A stretch of 64,000 bases of DNA from positions 30,384-94,383 of the forward strand of contig JAFTPU010000003.1 of assembly GCA_017463105.1 (NCBI GenBank), written 5' to 3'. Every line of letters begins with the position of its first letter. Position 1 is the first letter of the stretch. Both the position numbers and the translations under genes were made by a program. The stretch is from Clostridia bacterium. Lineage in GTDB: Bacteria; Bacillota; Clostridia; Christensenellales; Borkfalkiaceae. This document shows, in pieces, positions 1 through 9,221 of this stretch. The notes beneath the pieces are model-generated. The model was not told the origin of the DNA and searched no databases. It saw only the letters and a program-made list of their open reading frames with translations.

Positions 1-602
1 TCTACCCGCGCGGGTTCGGGGCGAACGCCTACGTGCTCACGGCGGACAATAAAAACGCGATCGTGATCGATCCCGCGCAAAAAAGGATCGAGGGCGAGCT
101 TATCAAATTGGGTCTCACCCCCAAATACGTGCTTTTGACGCATTGCCATTTCGACCACGTCGGCGGCGTTTCCGCGTTGCAGGCGTCGGGCGCGAAGGTC
201 CTTTGCTCGGAAAAAGAAAAACCGCTCGTCGGTACGAACGCCGATCTTTTCGAAGCGTTCGGCGCGCCGAGAGAAGCCTATACGGTAGACGAAACGCTCG
301 GGGATAACGAAACGCGGACCCTTTGCGGAATCGAGATCACCGTGCTTTCGACCCCCGGGCATACGGCGGGCGGCGTTTGCTATCTCGCCGAGGACGAAAC
401 GGGAAAATACCTCTTCACGGGCGACACGCTGTTTGCGGGCAGTATCGGCAGAACGGACTTTCCGACGGGCGATCTTTCCGCATTGCGCCAAAGTTTGAGG
501 CGACTTTCCGCGCTCGGAGATATGCCCGTCTATTCGGGGCATGGCGACGAGACCACGCTGGAGACCGAACGCAAGACCAATCCGTTTTTGACGGATCTGT
601 AA
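1..602 (+). CDS. MBL-fold metallohydrolase (glyoxalase II-like), 5' end outside window
   Basis: Zinc-dependent hydrolase of the metallo-beta-lactamase fold, of the small glyoxalase II/YqgX-like type. The reading frame is open from base 3 to the stop at 600-602, so the start lies upstream of the window; the visible GTG at 33 falls inside the usual first beta strand and is probably internal. The metal-binding motif THCHFDH is at about bases 138-158, followed by a later His (GHTAGG), the Asp of TGDTLF and a C-terminal SGHGD, which together supply the expected ligands. The substrate cannot be told from sequence. hemZ follows after 9 bases, so the two are probably cotranscribed. Confidence 0.88.
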   Translation, partial: YPRGFGANAYVLTADNKNAIVIDPAQKRIEGELIKLGLTPKYVLLTHCHFDHVGGVSALQASGAKVLCSEKEKPLVGTNADLFEAFGAPREAYTVDETLGDNETRTLCGIEITVLSTPGHTAGGVCYLAEDETGKYLFTGDTLFAGSIGRTDFPTGDLSALRQSLRRLSALGDMPVYSGHGDETTLETERKTNPFLTDL

Positions 603-611
603 GGAATAACT

Positions 612-1988
612 ATGCTCACCACCAACTGTACATTTTTGGAAAACGAACTTCTCGACGCAGCGCGGCTGTTTAAAAACCGTCCGCAGTCGATCGTCCACGC
701 CTTCCGTTTCGAAGAGGGCGTGTTTTTCAACGATTTCACGGTGGATAACGAGCGTTTTTCTTTTGAAGATAGGGGGCAGGTACGCGACGAACTTATTTTC
801 AAACGCCTCGAACGCCGTTTCGCCAAGCTCCGTTTATACGAAATTTTAAGTAAAAAATACGGCGAGGAAATGCCGTGGGGCGCGCTCACGGGGATCCGTC
901 CCACCAAGCTTGCCTATACGGAGACGGAGCAGGGCAACGATTACGTTTCCCTCTTTAGGCAAATGCACGTAAAAGAGGAAAATATCCGTCTCGTCGAAAG
1001 GGTGCTCGAAACGCAAAAGGGAATTTACGAAAAAAAGGACGGCAACACCGACGTGTTCGTTTCTCTGCCGTTTTGCCCCACCAAATGCGCCTATTGCTCG
1101 TTTATCACCGCGCCCATCGACAAGACCCGCGCCTTTTTGCCCGCCTATCTTACGTGTCTCGAAAAGGAGCTTGCCGCGGCGACGGACAGCGTGGGAAGGC
1201 TTCGGAGCGTGTATATCGGCGGCGGTACGCCGTTTGCGCTCGACGCGCCCGATCTGGAACGGGTACTCAAAGCCACCGCGCCCATTTTGGAAAAATTCGA
1301 TCCCAAGGCGGAATACACCGTCGAAGCGGGTCGGCCCGACGTTTTCGACGAGGACAAGCTCCGCCTTTTGAAGGATTACGGCGTGACGAGGATCTGTATC
1401 AATCCGCAGACCTTTTCGGACGAAACCTTGCGAAAAATAGGCAGGAAACACACCGTCGCGGATTTTTATAACGCATACGCGCTTTCGGAAAAGTACGGTT
1501 TTTCCGTCAATATCGACCTCATCGCGGGGTTGACGGACGAGCGCGTGGACACCTTCGAAGACGGCGTTAAAAAAGCGGTCGCGACGGGCGCGGACAATAT
1601 CACGGTGCATTGTCTTTCCTTGAAATCGGGCGCGAAGCTGAAGGAGGAGACCTCGTATATCGAAAACGATTTCATCTCGACCATGGTGGCGTCTTCCCGC
1701 GAAATACTCGCGCGGGCAGGCTATGCGCCCTATTATATGTACCGTCAGAAATATCAGGCGGGAAACAACGAGAACGTGGGCTGGACGAAGTCGGGTAAGG
1801 CGTGCACGTACAATATCGACGTCATGGAGGAGACCGCGGACAATCTCGCGGCGGGCGCCAACGCGATTTCCAAACGCGTATATAACGAAAAGGGACTGAT
1901 CACCCGTTTCGCTTCGCAGAAGGATCTGAAAACGTATATCGAAAATATCGACGGGATCATTGCCAAAAAACGGAAATTTTTCGAATAA
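612..1988 (+). CDS. hemZ: Coproporphyrinogen dehydrogenase HemZ-like radical SAM protein
   Basis: 458-residue radical SAM enzyme of the HemN/HemZ group. The 4Fe-4S motif CPTKCAYC is at about residues 154-161, followed by the SAM-binding GGGTP and a HemN-type core. The roughly 150-residue N-terminal extension before the radical SAM domain, with its GIRPTK element, is typical of Firmicutes HemZ. The family is annotated as oxygen-independent coproporphyrinogen III oxidase, but many anaerobes carry it without a full haem pathway, so the substrate here is uncertain. The ATG at 612 has an AAGGA ribosome-binding site overlapping the stop of the upstream hydrolase, which supports this start and translational coupling. 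Confidence 0.85.
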   Translation: MLTTNCTFLENELLDAARLFKNRPQSIVHAFRFEEGVFFNDFTVDNERFSFEDRGQVRDELIFKRLERRFAKLRLYEILSKKYGEEMPWGALTGIRPTKLAYTETEQGNDYVSLFRQMHVKEENIRLVERVLETQKGIYEKKDGNTDVFVSLPFCPTKCAYCSFITAPIDKTRAFLPAYLTCLEKELAAATDSVGRLRSVYIGGGTPFALDAPDLERVLKATAPILEKFDPKAEYTVEAGRPDVFDEDKLRLLKDYGVTRICINPQTFSDETLRKIGRKHTVADFYNAYALSEKYGFSVNIDLIAGLTDERVDTFEDGVKKAVATGADNITVHCLSLKSGAKLKEETSYIENDFISTMVASSREILARAGYAPYYMYRQKYQAGNNENVGWTKSGKACTYNIDVMEETADNLAAGANAISKRVYNEKGLITRFASQKDLKTYIENIDGIIAKKRKFFE

Positions 1989-2023
1989 AGCGCGGAAAAA
2001 AGTAAAAAAGCCGTTAAATTCGG

Positions 2024-2052
2024 TTTACATTCTCAAAAGAATGTGGTAAAAT
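2024..2052 (+). promoter_or_regulatory. Sigma-A promoter of rpsO
   Basis: TTTACA (2024-2029), 17-bp spacer, TAAAAT (2047-2052). It lies 85 bp before the rpsO start and gives a leader of about 78 nt. Confidence 0.75.
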
Positions 2053-2136
2053 AGTAGCAACGGTCGCAAAGAGAATCGAATCTCCACGTTACCCTTTGCG
2101 ATACGGGATAAAATTTCCATAGGAGGATAAAAAGAA

Positions 2137-2391
2137 ATGGAAAAGAAGGAAATCATTGCAAAATTTGCAAACCACGAAGGCGACACGGGTTCGCCTGAAG
2201 TACAGATCGCTTTGCTTACGCAGAGGATCAACCACCTTAACGAGCATCTTAAGGAACACAAGCAGGACAACCACTCCCGCCGCGGTCTTTTGAAAATGGT
2301 CGGTAAGCGTCGTGGTCTGCTCGACTATCTCAAAGAGAAAGACATCGCGAGATACAGAGCGATCGTTGAAGCTTTAGGGCTTCGTAAATAA
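2137..2391 (+). CDS. rpsO: 30S ribosomal protein S15
   Basis: 84-residue S15, which binds 16S rRNA helices h20-h22 early in small-subunit assembly. The conserved core ([14 protein letters not shown], then DNHSRRGLL and [10 protein letters not shown]) is complete; the protein is only a few residues shorter than the usual 88-89. A strong AGGAGG site sits 9 bases before the ATG. It has its own promoter and terminator and is followed by pnp, the usual rpsO-pnp order. S15 often represses its own mRNA, and the 78-nt leader leaves room for that, but no specific operator was identified. Confidence 0.97.
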   Translation: MEKKEIIAKFANHEGDTGSPEVQIALLTQRINHLNEHLKEHKQDNHSRRGLLKMVGKRRGLLDYLKEKDIARYRAIVEALGLRK

Positions 2392-2402
2392 TGCGAAACG
2401 CG

Positions 2403-2432
2403 AAAGAGCGGGTGTTTTAACTCGCTCTTTTT
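2403..2432 (+). terminator. Intrinsic terminator after rpsO
   Basis: Ten-pair stem (2403-2412 with 2421-2430, one G-T wobble) around an 8-base loop, followed by a short T run. Confidence 0.75.
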
Positions 2433-2505
2433 CGTGGAGAAAGAAGAACACGCGGACAAGCTTTCGGCAAAGCGGACTTCGCGGGGCTTCTTTTCAAATA
2501 AAACT

Positions 2506-2528
2506 GCCTACCGTCGGGCGACGTAGGC
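2506..2528 (+). promoter_or_regulatory. Hairpin in pnp leader
   Basis: GCCTAC (2506-2511) pairs with GTAGGC (2523-2528), with a further GTC/GAC pairing inside, 41 bases before the pnp start. There is no T run, so it is not a terminator. It may be a processing or autoregulatory stem-loop like those known in other pnp leaders; the function is inferred. Confidence 0.45.
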
Positions 2529-2568
2529 GGACAAGAACAAAAAAGAATAGACAAGGAGAAAAACAATT

Positions 2569-4668
2569 ATGCCGGATTTGAAGAATTACAAAGTATTTAA
2601 AACAGATTATGCGGGGAAAGAACTCGTCGTAGAGATCGGTAAGTACGCGGAACAGGCGAACGGCGCTTGCTTGGTACGTTGCGGTGAAACGGCGGTAAAC
2701 GTAACGGTATGTATGTCGGAAACGGCGAGAGAGGGTATGGATTTCTTCCCCCTTTCCGTAGACTACGAAGAAAAAATGTTCGCCGTGGGCAAGATCCCCG
2801 GCGGCTTCAAAAAGCGCGAGGGCAGAGCGTCGGATAAGGCTATTTTGACCAGCCGTCTGATCGACAGACCCATTCGTCCCCTGTTCCCGAAGGGAATTTT
2901 CAACGACGTAGTGGTGGTTGCGACCGCGCTTTCCGTCGATCCCGATATCTCGCCCGAGCCTCTTGCCATGATCGGCTCGTCCGTTGCGCTTTCGATCTCC
3001 GATATTCCTTGGGCAGGTCCCACGGGCTCGGTAGTCGTCGGTATGGTAGACGGTAAATACGTTATCAACCCCAACGTGGAGGAGAGAGCAAAGAGCGCGA
3101 TCCACCTCAATTTGGCGGGTACGAAGGACGCGATCCTCATGATCGAGGCGGGCGCAAACGAAGTTACCGACGCGGAAATGGTCGGCGCGATCATGTTCGG
3201 TCACGAAGAGATCAAAAAGATCTGCGCATGGATCGAAGGTATCGCAAAAGAAGTCGGCAAGCCCAAGAAGGAAATGGAGTTCTACCATATCCCCGAGGAC
3301 CTCGACGCTGCGGTAAAAGAATACGGTTACGCAAAACTCGAAGCGGCGCTCGATACGTTCGACCGTCAGGAAAGACAGGCTCGTCAGGCGGCGGCGGAAG
3401 CGGAGATCGTCGAACACTTCTCAACGATTTATCCCGATCAGATCCGCGAAGTGAAGGATTCCATCTACTATATCGTAAAGGGAATCGTCCGCGCGAAGAT
3501 CTTCGATAAGGGTATCCGTCCCGACGGCAGAGGCTTGAAAGAAGTCCGTCCTATTTGGTGCGAGCACGGCGTGTTGCCCAGAGTACACGGTTCGGCTGTG
3601 TTCACCCGCGGTCAGACGCAAGCGCTCACCACCTGTACCCTCGGTATGCTCGGCGAAGCGCAGAGAATGGAAGGTCTCGACGAAGAAGAAGAAAAGAGAT
3701 ATATGCACCAATACAACTTCCCCGGCTATTGCACGGGCGAAGCGAAGCCCCTCAGAAGCCCGGGCCGCCGCGAGATCGGTCACGGCGCTTTGGCGGAACG
3801 CGCGCTCGTTCCCGTAATTCCCGAACCCTCGGAATTCCCTTACGCGATCCGCGTCGTATCGGACATCATGTCCTCGAACGGTTCGTCGTCGATGGCTTCC
3901 GTTTGCGGCTCGACGATGGCGCTCATGGACGCAGGCGTTCCCATCAAGGCGCCCGTCGCAGGTTGCGCAATGGGTCTTATCAAGGATCCCGAAACGGGCA
4001 AATACGTTATCATGACGGATATTCAGGGTCTCGAGGACTTCCTCGGCGATATGGACTTCAAGGTGGCTGGTACGGAAAAAGGTATCACGGCTATCCAAAT
4101 GGATATCAAGATCAAAGGTATTTCCGAGCAGATCATGCTCGACGCGATCGCGCAAGCGCAGGACGCGAGAAGATTCATTTTGGGTAAGATGCTCGAATGT
4201 ATCCCCGAAGTAAAGGAAGAGCTTTCCGTATACGCGCCCAAGATCGTCACCTTCAAGATCAATCCCGAAAAGATCGGCGACGTCGTCGGCAAACAGGGCA
4301 AGGTCATCAACAAGATCATCGAACAAACGGGCACGAAGATCGATATCGAAGAAGACGGTACCGTATGTATCGCGTGCTACGGCGACGTGGCGAACGCGAA
4401 TCGCGCGAAAGCGATCGTCGAATCGATCGCGCACGATCCCGAAGTGGGCGATATGTTCGTAGGCGTCGTTGTGAGAATTTTGTCCAAGGTCGGCGCGTTC
4501 GTGGAATTTGCGCCCGGTAAGGACGGCATGATCCACATTTCGAAGCTTTCCGAACAGAGAGTGAATCAGGTCGAGGACGTACTCAACATCGGCGACAAGG
4601 TGAAAGTAGAGATCATCAAGATCGGCGAAAAGGGCATCGATCTGCGCCTTCTCGAAAAGATGGACTAA
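2569..4668 (+). CDS. pnp: Polyribonucleotide nucleotidyltransferase (PNPase)
   Basis: 699-residue phosphorolytic 3'-5' exoribonuclease, a trimeric RNA-degradation enzyme. Two RNase PH-like domains are visible, the second containing SNGSSSMASVCG and DMDFKVAGTEKG. A KH domain follows with its GXXG loop in IGDVVGKQGK, and the S1 domain at the C-terminus includes VGAFVEFAPGKDGMIHISKLS. Length and domain order match the family. The ATG at 2569 follows a GGAG site. It is downstream of rpsO but separated by that gene's terminator and a leader hairpin, and ends in a strong terminator. Confidence 0.97.
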   Translation: MPDLKNYKVFKTDYAGKELVVEIGKYAEQANGACLVRCGETAVNVTVCMSETAREGMDFFPLSVDYEEKMFAVGKIPGGFKKREGRASDKAILTSRLIDRPIRPLFPKGIFNDVVVVATALSVDPDISPEPLAMIGSSVALSISDIPWAGPTGSVVVGMVDGKYVINPNVEERAKSAIHLNLAGTKDAILMIEAGANEVTDAEMVGAIMFGHEEIKKICAWIEGIAKEVGKPKKEMEFYHIPEDLDAAVKEYGYAKLEAALDTFDRQERQARQAAAEAEIVEHFSTIYPDQIREVKDSIYYIVKGIVRAKIFDKGIRPDGRGLKEVRPIWCEHGVLPRVHGSAVFTRGQTQALTTCTLGMLGEAQRMEGLDEEEEKRYMHQYNFPGYCTGEAKPLRSPGRREIGHGALAERALVPVIPEPSEFPYAIRVVSDIMSSNGSSSMASVCGSTMALMDAGVPIKAPVAGCAMGLIKDPETGKYVIMTDIQGLEDFLGDMDFKVAGTEKGITAIQMDIKIKGISEQIMLDAIAQAQDARRFILGKMLECIPEVKEELSVYAPKIVTFKINPEKIGDVVGKQGKVINKIIEQTGTKIDIEEDGTVCIACYGDVANANRAKAIVESIAHDPEVGDMFVGVVVRILSKVGAFVEFAPGKDGMIHISKLSEQRVNQVEDVLNIGDKVKVEIIKIGEKGIDLRLLEKMD

Positions 4669-4685
4669 ACGTAAACACGAAAGAA

Positions 4686-4713
4686 AAAACACCGACTTTA
4701 GGTCGGTGTTTTT
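4686..4713 (+). terminator. Intrinsic terminator after pnp
   Basis: Perfect 11-bp stem (4686-4696 with 4702-4712), 5-base loop, T tract at the 3' arm. Confidence 0.9.
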
Positions 4714-4748
4714 CACGTAAATCGGGGGTGTATATGCTCGATGAAGGA

Positions 4749-4777
4749 TTGACAAATCTCTATAAGTGTAGTATAAT
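4749..4777 (+). promoter_or_regulatory. Consensus sigma-A promoter of the glycosyltransferase gene
   Basis: TTGACA (4749-4754), 17-bp spacer, TATAAT (4772-4777), a perfect match. It overlaps the upstream in-frame start candidates at 4728 and 4776, so translation must begin downstream, at 4809. Confidence 0.9.
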
Positions 4778-4808
4778 GAAAGAAAATAATGCAAAGGATC
4801 AAGAAAAA

Positions 4809-5753
4809 ATGAAGATTTCTCTGATCATACCCTGCTACAACGAAGCGGAGGCGTTGCCGACCTTTTACGGGGAACTCGACCGCGTTACCCGCGAAATGTC
4901 CGATTACGAATTCGAGCTTCTGTTTATCGACGACGGCTCGAAGGACAAAACGCTGGAAATTTTAAAGGAGAAGGCTGCGCAGGACAGCCGCGTGACCTAC
5001 ATTTCCTTTTCCCGTAACTTCGGGAAGGAAGCGGCGATGTACGCGGGCTTTTGTAACGTAACGGGCGATTACGCCGCGACCATGGACGCGGATATGCAGG
5101 ATCCGCCCTCGCTTTTGCCCGAGATGATGAAGATACTCGAAACGGGCGAATACGACAGCGTGGCGACCCGCCGCGAAACGCGCAAGGGCGAACCGAAGGT
5201 GCGTTCGTTTTTCGCGCGCAGATTTTATAAGCTGATGAAGCGCATTTCCGACGTCGATATCGTCGACGGCGCACGCGATTTCCGATTGATGAAGCGGAGC
5301 ATGGTCGATTCGATCGTATCGATGAGCGAAAGCAACCGTTTTTCGAAGGGGATATTCGGCTGGATCGGCTTCAAGACTTATTGGCTTCCGTACGAAAACG
5401 TGGAACGCGTGGCGGGCAAGAGTAAATGGAGTTTTTGGAAGCTTTTGAAATATTCTTTCGAGGGGATATTCAATTTTTCCGACGCGCCCTTGAAATTCGC
5501 GTCGTGGACGGGTTTCTTTTTTATGTTCGTTTCGCTCGTGATGACGCTGGTGGTGTTTATCCGCACGCTGGCTTTCGGCGATCCCGTCTCGGGTTGGCCC
5601 TCGCTCGTGTGTATTATCCTGTTCGTCGGCGGCGTGCAATTGTTCTGCCTCGGCGTGATAGGGCAATATATTTCCAAGATCTATAAGGAAACCAAACGCC
5701 GACCGCAGTATATCGTGGCGCAAACGAACAAAGAGGATATCGTGAAGAAGTAA
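4809..5753 (+). CDS. Membrane glycosyltransferase family 2 (GtrB/DPM1-like)
   Basis: 314-residue GT2 enzyme related to polyprenyl-phosphate sugar transferases. The N-terminal GT-A domain begins SLIIPCYNEAEALP and has the metal/sugar-binding DADMQDPP (here after TM-free sequence typical of the DPM1/GtrB group) and DGARDFRLM. Two transmembrane segments follow at about residues 230-255 and 265-290, as in GtrB-like proteins that load a sugar onto undecaprenyl phosphate. The start at 4809 is chosen because the promoter covers the upstream ATGs; AAGGA lies about 10 bases before it. It is monocistronic, bounded by terminators. Sugar and lipid are not determined. Confidence 0.9.
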   Translation: MKISLIIPCYNEAEALPTFYGELDRVTREMSDYEFELLFIDDGSKDKTLEILKEKAAQDSRVTYISFSRNFGKEAAMYAGFCNVTGDYAATMDADMQDPPSLLPEMMKILETGEYDSVATRRETRKGEPKVRSFFARRFYKLMKRISDVDIVDGARDFRLMKRSMVDSIVSMSESNRFSKGIFGWIGFKTYWLPYENVERVAGKSKWSFWKLLKYSFEGIFNFSDAPLKFASWTGFFFMFVSLVMTLVVFIRTLAFGDPVSGWPSLVCIILFVGGVQLFCLGVIGQYISKIYKETKRRPQYIVAQTNKEDIVKK

Positions 5754-5754
5754 T

Positions 5755-5788
5755 TAAAAAGCTTACCCGAAAAGGTAAGCTTTTTTAA
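5755..5788. terminator. Bidirectional terminator between convergent genes
   Basis: Stem TTAAAAAGCTTACC (5754/5755-5767) with GGTAAGCTTTTTT (5774-5786), loop of 6. A runs on the left and T runs on the right allow it to serve both the glycosyltransferase gene and leftward mnmG. Confidence 0.85.
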
Positions 5789-7657
5789 TTATCTCGTTGC
5801 CAGCCACACCATCAACACGGATACGTCGGCGGGGTTTACGCCCGAGATCCTGCCCGCCTGTCCAAGGTTCAACGGTCTTACTCGGTTGAGCTTTTCCCGC
5901 GCTTCCAAACGCAAGCCCAGAATCTCGTCGTAGTCGATGTCGGCGGGCAACGTTTTGTCCTCCAAACGCTTCGCACGCTCGATCTGTTCCAGACCCTGCT
6001 TTAAATAACCCTCGTATTTCACGGTGATCTCCGCCGTTTCCAATACGTCCTTCGAGTATTCCCCGAATACGTTGAAATGCGCCATGATATCCTTTAAAGG
6101 CACGGAACGTTTGAGCATGTCCGCGTACGAAACGCTGCCGCTCGTCGCGCCGTAGCCGTATTTTTCCAAAAACGCCGTAGCTTCCTTTTGACCCACCCGT
6201 GTACGCAACGAATCGAGTAATTGCCCGTATTTCTCCTTTCGCGCGAGGTATCTTTGATACCGTTCTTCCGTGACGAGTCCGCATGCGTAGCCTTTTTCCG
6301 TCAGACGGAAATCGGCATTGTCCTGTCGCAGACAAATGCGGTGTTCGGCGCGCGAGGTCATCATTCGGTACGGCTCGTCCGTGCCCTTCGTTACAAGGTC
6401 GTCGATAAGCACCCCGATATACGCCTCGTCGCGGCGCAGGACGAGCGGGGGAAGTCCGCGAAGCTTGAGCGAGGCGTTCAAGCCCGCCATCAGTCCCTGT
6501 GCGGCGGCTTCTTCATAGCCCGAAGTGCCGTTGATCTGTCCCGCCGTGTATACGCCCTCGATTTTTTTGAATTCCAGCGTGGGAAGAACGTCGAGCGTAT
6601 CGATACAATCGTATTCGATCGCGTAGCCGTAGCGCATGATATCGGCGTTTTCGAGCCCCGCCACGGACGAATACATCGCCCGCTGTACGTCGTGCGGCAT
6701 CGAGGTCGACATACCCTGCACGTACACTTCCAAAGTGTCCGCGCCCTCGGGCTCGAGAAATATTTGGTGCCGCTCCTTATCCTTGAACCGTACGACCTTC
6801 GTTTCTATCGAGGGACAATACCGAGGTCCTGTCGATACGATCGTGCCGTTATAAAGGGGGGAACGCTCGAGATTTTCGAGAATTACCCCGTGCGTTTGCA
6901 AATTCGTGTAGGTGAGATAGCACGGCATTTTGTTTTCGGGCGGCGCGTCGTGCATGAACGAGAAAGGATAGATATCCGTATCCCCGTTCTGTATCTCGCA
7001 TTTCGAATAGTCGATCGTTCGCGAATCCAAGCGCGCGGGCGTACCCGTTTTAAACCGCCGTACGTGGAAACCGAGCGCAATAAGGCTTTCCGTTAAACGG
7101 TTGGCGGGCGCGAACCCGTTCGGACCCGATTTTTGCACGACCTGCCCCGTGATCGTCTCGCCGTTTAAGTACACGCCCGTGCAAAGTATCACGGCGCGGC
7201 AGGAAATAATGCCGCCGTAGGTGGTCTTGACGCCCGTACATTTGCCGTTTTCGGTCAATATTTCCGCCGCTTCCGCCTGAATGATACGGAGATTCGGAGT
7301 GTTTTCCAACACCCGCTTCATTTCTTTATGATATGCGTTTTTATCCGATTGCGCGCGCAGACTCTGTACCGCCGCGCCCTTGCCCACGTTGAGCATACGG
7401 ATCTGTAAGGCGGTATCGTCGGCGACGATGCCCATCTGCCCGCCGAGCGCGTCGATCTCGCGGACGAGATGTCCTTTCGCCGTACCGCCGATCGAGGGAT
7501 TACAGGGTAAAAACGCGATACTGTCGAGGTTGAGGGTCAAAAGCGCGGTCTTGATCTCCGTGCGCGCTAACGCCAGCGCCGCCTCGCAACCCGCGTGCCC
7601 CGCGCCGATAACCGCCGCCTCTGCGGCATATTCCAAAAACGAAACTGAATTTTTCAT
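5789..7657 (-). CDS. mnmG: tRNA uridine-5-carboxymethylaminomethyl(34) synthesis enzyme MnmG
   Basis: 622-residue FAD protein that, with MnmE, modifies U34 of certain tRNAs. The N-terminal dinucleotide-binding motif GAGHAGCEAA is at about residues 18-27, and the family signatures PCNPSIGGTAKGH, GQINGTSGYEEAAAQG and MTSRAEHR are all present. Length is normal. It is the last gene of a leftward pair with dnaA, 140 bp downstream of it. mnmG is commonly close to oriC in Firmicutes, although its usual partners mnmE and rsmG are not in this window. Confidence 0.97.
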   Translation of the reverse strand: MKNSVSFLEYAAEAAVIGAGHAGCEAALALARTEIKTALLTLNLDSIAFLPCNPSIGGTAKGHLVREIDALGGQMGIVADDTALQIRMLNVGKGAAVQSLRAQSDKNAYHKEMKRVLENTPNLRIIQAEAAEILTENGKCTGVKTTYGGIISCRAVILCTGVYLNGETITGQVVQKSGPNGFAPANRLTESLIALGFHVRRFKTGTPARLDSRTIDYSKCEIQNGDTDIYPFSFMHDAPPENKMPCYLTYTNLQTHGVILENLERSPLYNGTIVSTGPRYCPSIETKVVRFKDKERHQIFLEPEGADTLEVYVQGMSTSMPHDVQRAMYSSVAGLENADIMRYGYAIEYDCIDTLDVLPTLEFKKIEGVYTAGQINGTSGYEEAAAQGLMAGLNASLKLRGLPPLVLRRDEAYIGVLIDDLVTKGTDEPYRMMTSRAEHRICLRQDNADFRLTEKGYACGLVTEERYQRYLARKEKYGQLLDSLRTRVGQKEATAFLEKYGYGATSGSVSYADMLKRSVPLKDIMAHFNVFGEYSKDVLETAEITVKYEGYLKQGLEQIERAKRLEDKTLPADIDYDEILGLRLEAREKLNRVRPLNLGQAGRISGVNPADVSVLMVWLATR

Positions 7658-7674
7658 AACTTAAAGTAAAGGGT

Positions 7675-7776
7675 CAAGGGACATTGTCCCTTGCGGGAGG
7701 TTGAGGGCGGAGCCCTCGCATTTTTTCAGCCCCAATAAAGCAAAGCGAAGCTTTGCGCCGATACCGCGGAGCGGTA
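7675..7776. repeat. Cluster of short triloop palindromes between dnaA and mnmG
   Basis: Four palindromes with three-base loops: 7675-7693 (8-bp arms), 7703-7717 (6), 7740-7756 (7) and 7762-7776 (6). The same pattern recurs in other gaps at about 29.2, 30.6, 59.7 and 60.6 kb. No coding potential is seen between 7658 and 7797. Confidence 0.7.
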
Positions 7777-7797
7777 GGTCCCGTCAGGGAAAATAAC

Positions 7798-9132
7798 TTA
7801 CTTCTTCAAAACGATATTCTTGATATCGTCGATCTCTTTCGCGATCTTATCGTTCAGCTTTTCCAGCTTTTCCATTTTGTCGCGCGCGTACATGATCGTC
7901 GTATGATCGCGCCCGCCCAGCGTTTTGCCGATGAAATCGAGGGGAAGCGACAGCATTTCGCACATGAGATACGCGCAGATCTGCCGCGCTTTCGCAAGAT
8001 CGGCTTTTTTGCCCTTGCCGAGTAGATCTTCCCTCGATTGCTTAAAATAAGAACATACCGCGGAAATGATCTTGTCGGGCGTTACGTCCTCCTGTTCCTC
8101 GCTCTCGTTCACCGATTCGTTCAACGCCTGCTTGGCAAGGCTGAGCGTGATCGGCTCCTCGTGCAGCTTGCTTGCGAAGATGACCTTCGTCAGTCTGCCC
8201 TCGAGCGTACGCACGTCGTGCCCCGAGTTTTGCGCGAGAAGCTCCAAAACGTCGTCGGGAACCACGCATTTGCGATCGAGCGCTTTCCGCTTCAAAATGG
8301 CGATCTTCGTTTCCGTGGAGGGCGGCTGGATATCCGCGATCATGCCCCCCTCGAAACGGGTGCGCAATCTGTCCTCCAAGGTCGCGATCTCCTTCGGCGG
8401 ACGGTCGGAGGTGAGCACGATCTGCTTACTTTGCGCGGACAGCTCGTTGAAGGTGTGGAAGAACTCCTCCTGTACCTGCGTTTTGTTTTTCAGAAACTGT
8501 ACGTCGTCGATCATCAAAACGTCCACGTTTCTGTAATGCAAGCGGAACCGCGCGCCGTTCTTTTGCGTGATCGAATCGATAAACTCGTTCAGGAAATTTT
8601 CGCAGGTCGTGTACAGCACCTTTTTTTCGGGCGCGCGACGGGCGAGATCGTTGGCGATCGCGTGCATGAGGTGCGTCTTTCCCAAGCCCGATTCCCCGTA
8701 GATAAAGAGGGGATTGAAGGTCTCCCCGGGATTTTCCGCCACCGCTTTCGCCGCCGCGTAAACGAACTTCGTTCCCGGACCCACGACGAAAGAATCGAAG
8801 GTGAAATTTTTATTGATAGGGGAGGGAGTGAACGCGTCGAACGCGTCCTCTTCCGCGTCCAACGTGAACACGTCGCTCCCGTCCACGACAAGGCGGAAAT
8901 CGCTTACGCCGAGATCGCATTTTACGATCGCCTCGCGCAGCTTGTCCGCGAATTTGTTCATGATCGTTTCCGCGTTGGTGTCCGAGGAGGATCTCAAAAT
9001 GATCTTCCTCCCCGAGATATCGACGGGGTCGAGATATTTGAAAAGGTGGTCGTAGGAAATCGGCGAAATGATATTTTTCGCCCGTTCGCTGATCTGTTTC
9101 CATACGTATTGAAGTTGCGTACTTTCTGCCAT
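7798..9132 (-). CDS. dnaA: Chromosomal replication initiator protein DnaA
   Basis: 444-residue AAA+ initiator. Domain I is at residues 1-80, followed by a short linker. Domain III has Walker A GESGLGKT at 146-153, Walker B VLMIDDVQFL and sensor LTSDRPP; domain IV carries the DnaA-box-binding signature GGRDHTTIMYARDKM. Length is typical. It is divergent from recF across a 138-bp AT-rich gap; dnaN, which usually follows dnaA, is absent from this window. A TTATCCCCA, one base off the DnaA-box consensus, lies just upstream at 9140-9148 and could mediate autoregulation. Confidence 0.98.
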   Translation of the reverse strand: MAESTQLQYVWKQISERAKNIISPISYDHLFKYLDPVDISGRKIILRSSSDTNAETIMNKFADKLREAIVKCDLGVSDFRLVVDGSDVFTLDAEEDAFDAFTPSPINKNFTFDSFVVGPGTKFVYAAAKAVAENPGETFNPLFIYGESGLGKTHLMHAIANDLARRAPEKKVLYTTCENFLNEFIDSITQKNGARFRLHYRNVDVLMIDDVQFLKNKTQVQEEFFHTFNELSAQSKQIVLTSDRPPKEIATLEDRLRTRFEGGMIADIQPPSTETKIAILKRKALDRKCVVPDDVLELLAQNSGHDVRTLEGRLTKVIFASKLHEEPITLSLAKQALNESVNESEEQEDVTPDKIISAVCSYFKQSREDLLGKGKKADLAKARQICAYLMCEMLSLPLDFIGKTLGGRDHTTIMYARDKMEKLEKLNDKIAKEIDDIKNIVLKK

Positions 9133-9186
9133 AACGTTTTTATCCCCATTTACAGATTATTTTTTCTCTTTTTACCGTTTATAATC

Positions 9187-9221
9187 TTGAAATTTGAAAA
9201 ATTATTTGATATAATTATAAT
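9187..9221 (+). promoter_or_regulatory. Two overlapping sigma-A promoters of recF
   Basis: TTGAAA (9187-9192)-17 bp-TATAAT (9210-9215), and TTGAAA (9194-9199)-16 bp-TATAAT (9216-9221). The whole dnaA-recF gap (9133-9270) is AT-rich with one near-consensus DnaA box; the dnaA promoter itself could not be placed with confidence. Confidence 0.7.

Noticed and set aside
4728-4808. Earlier start for the glycosyltransferase (4728 or 4776)
   Set aside because: A perfect promoter with its -10 at 4772-4777 places the transcript start after these codons.
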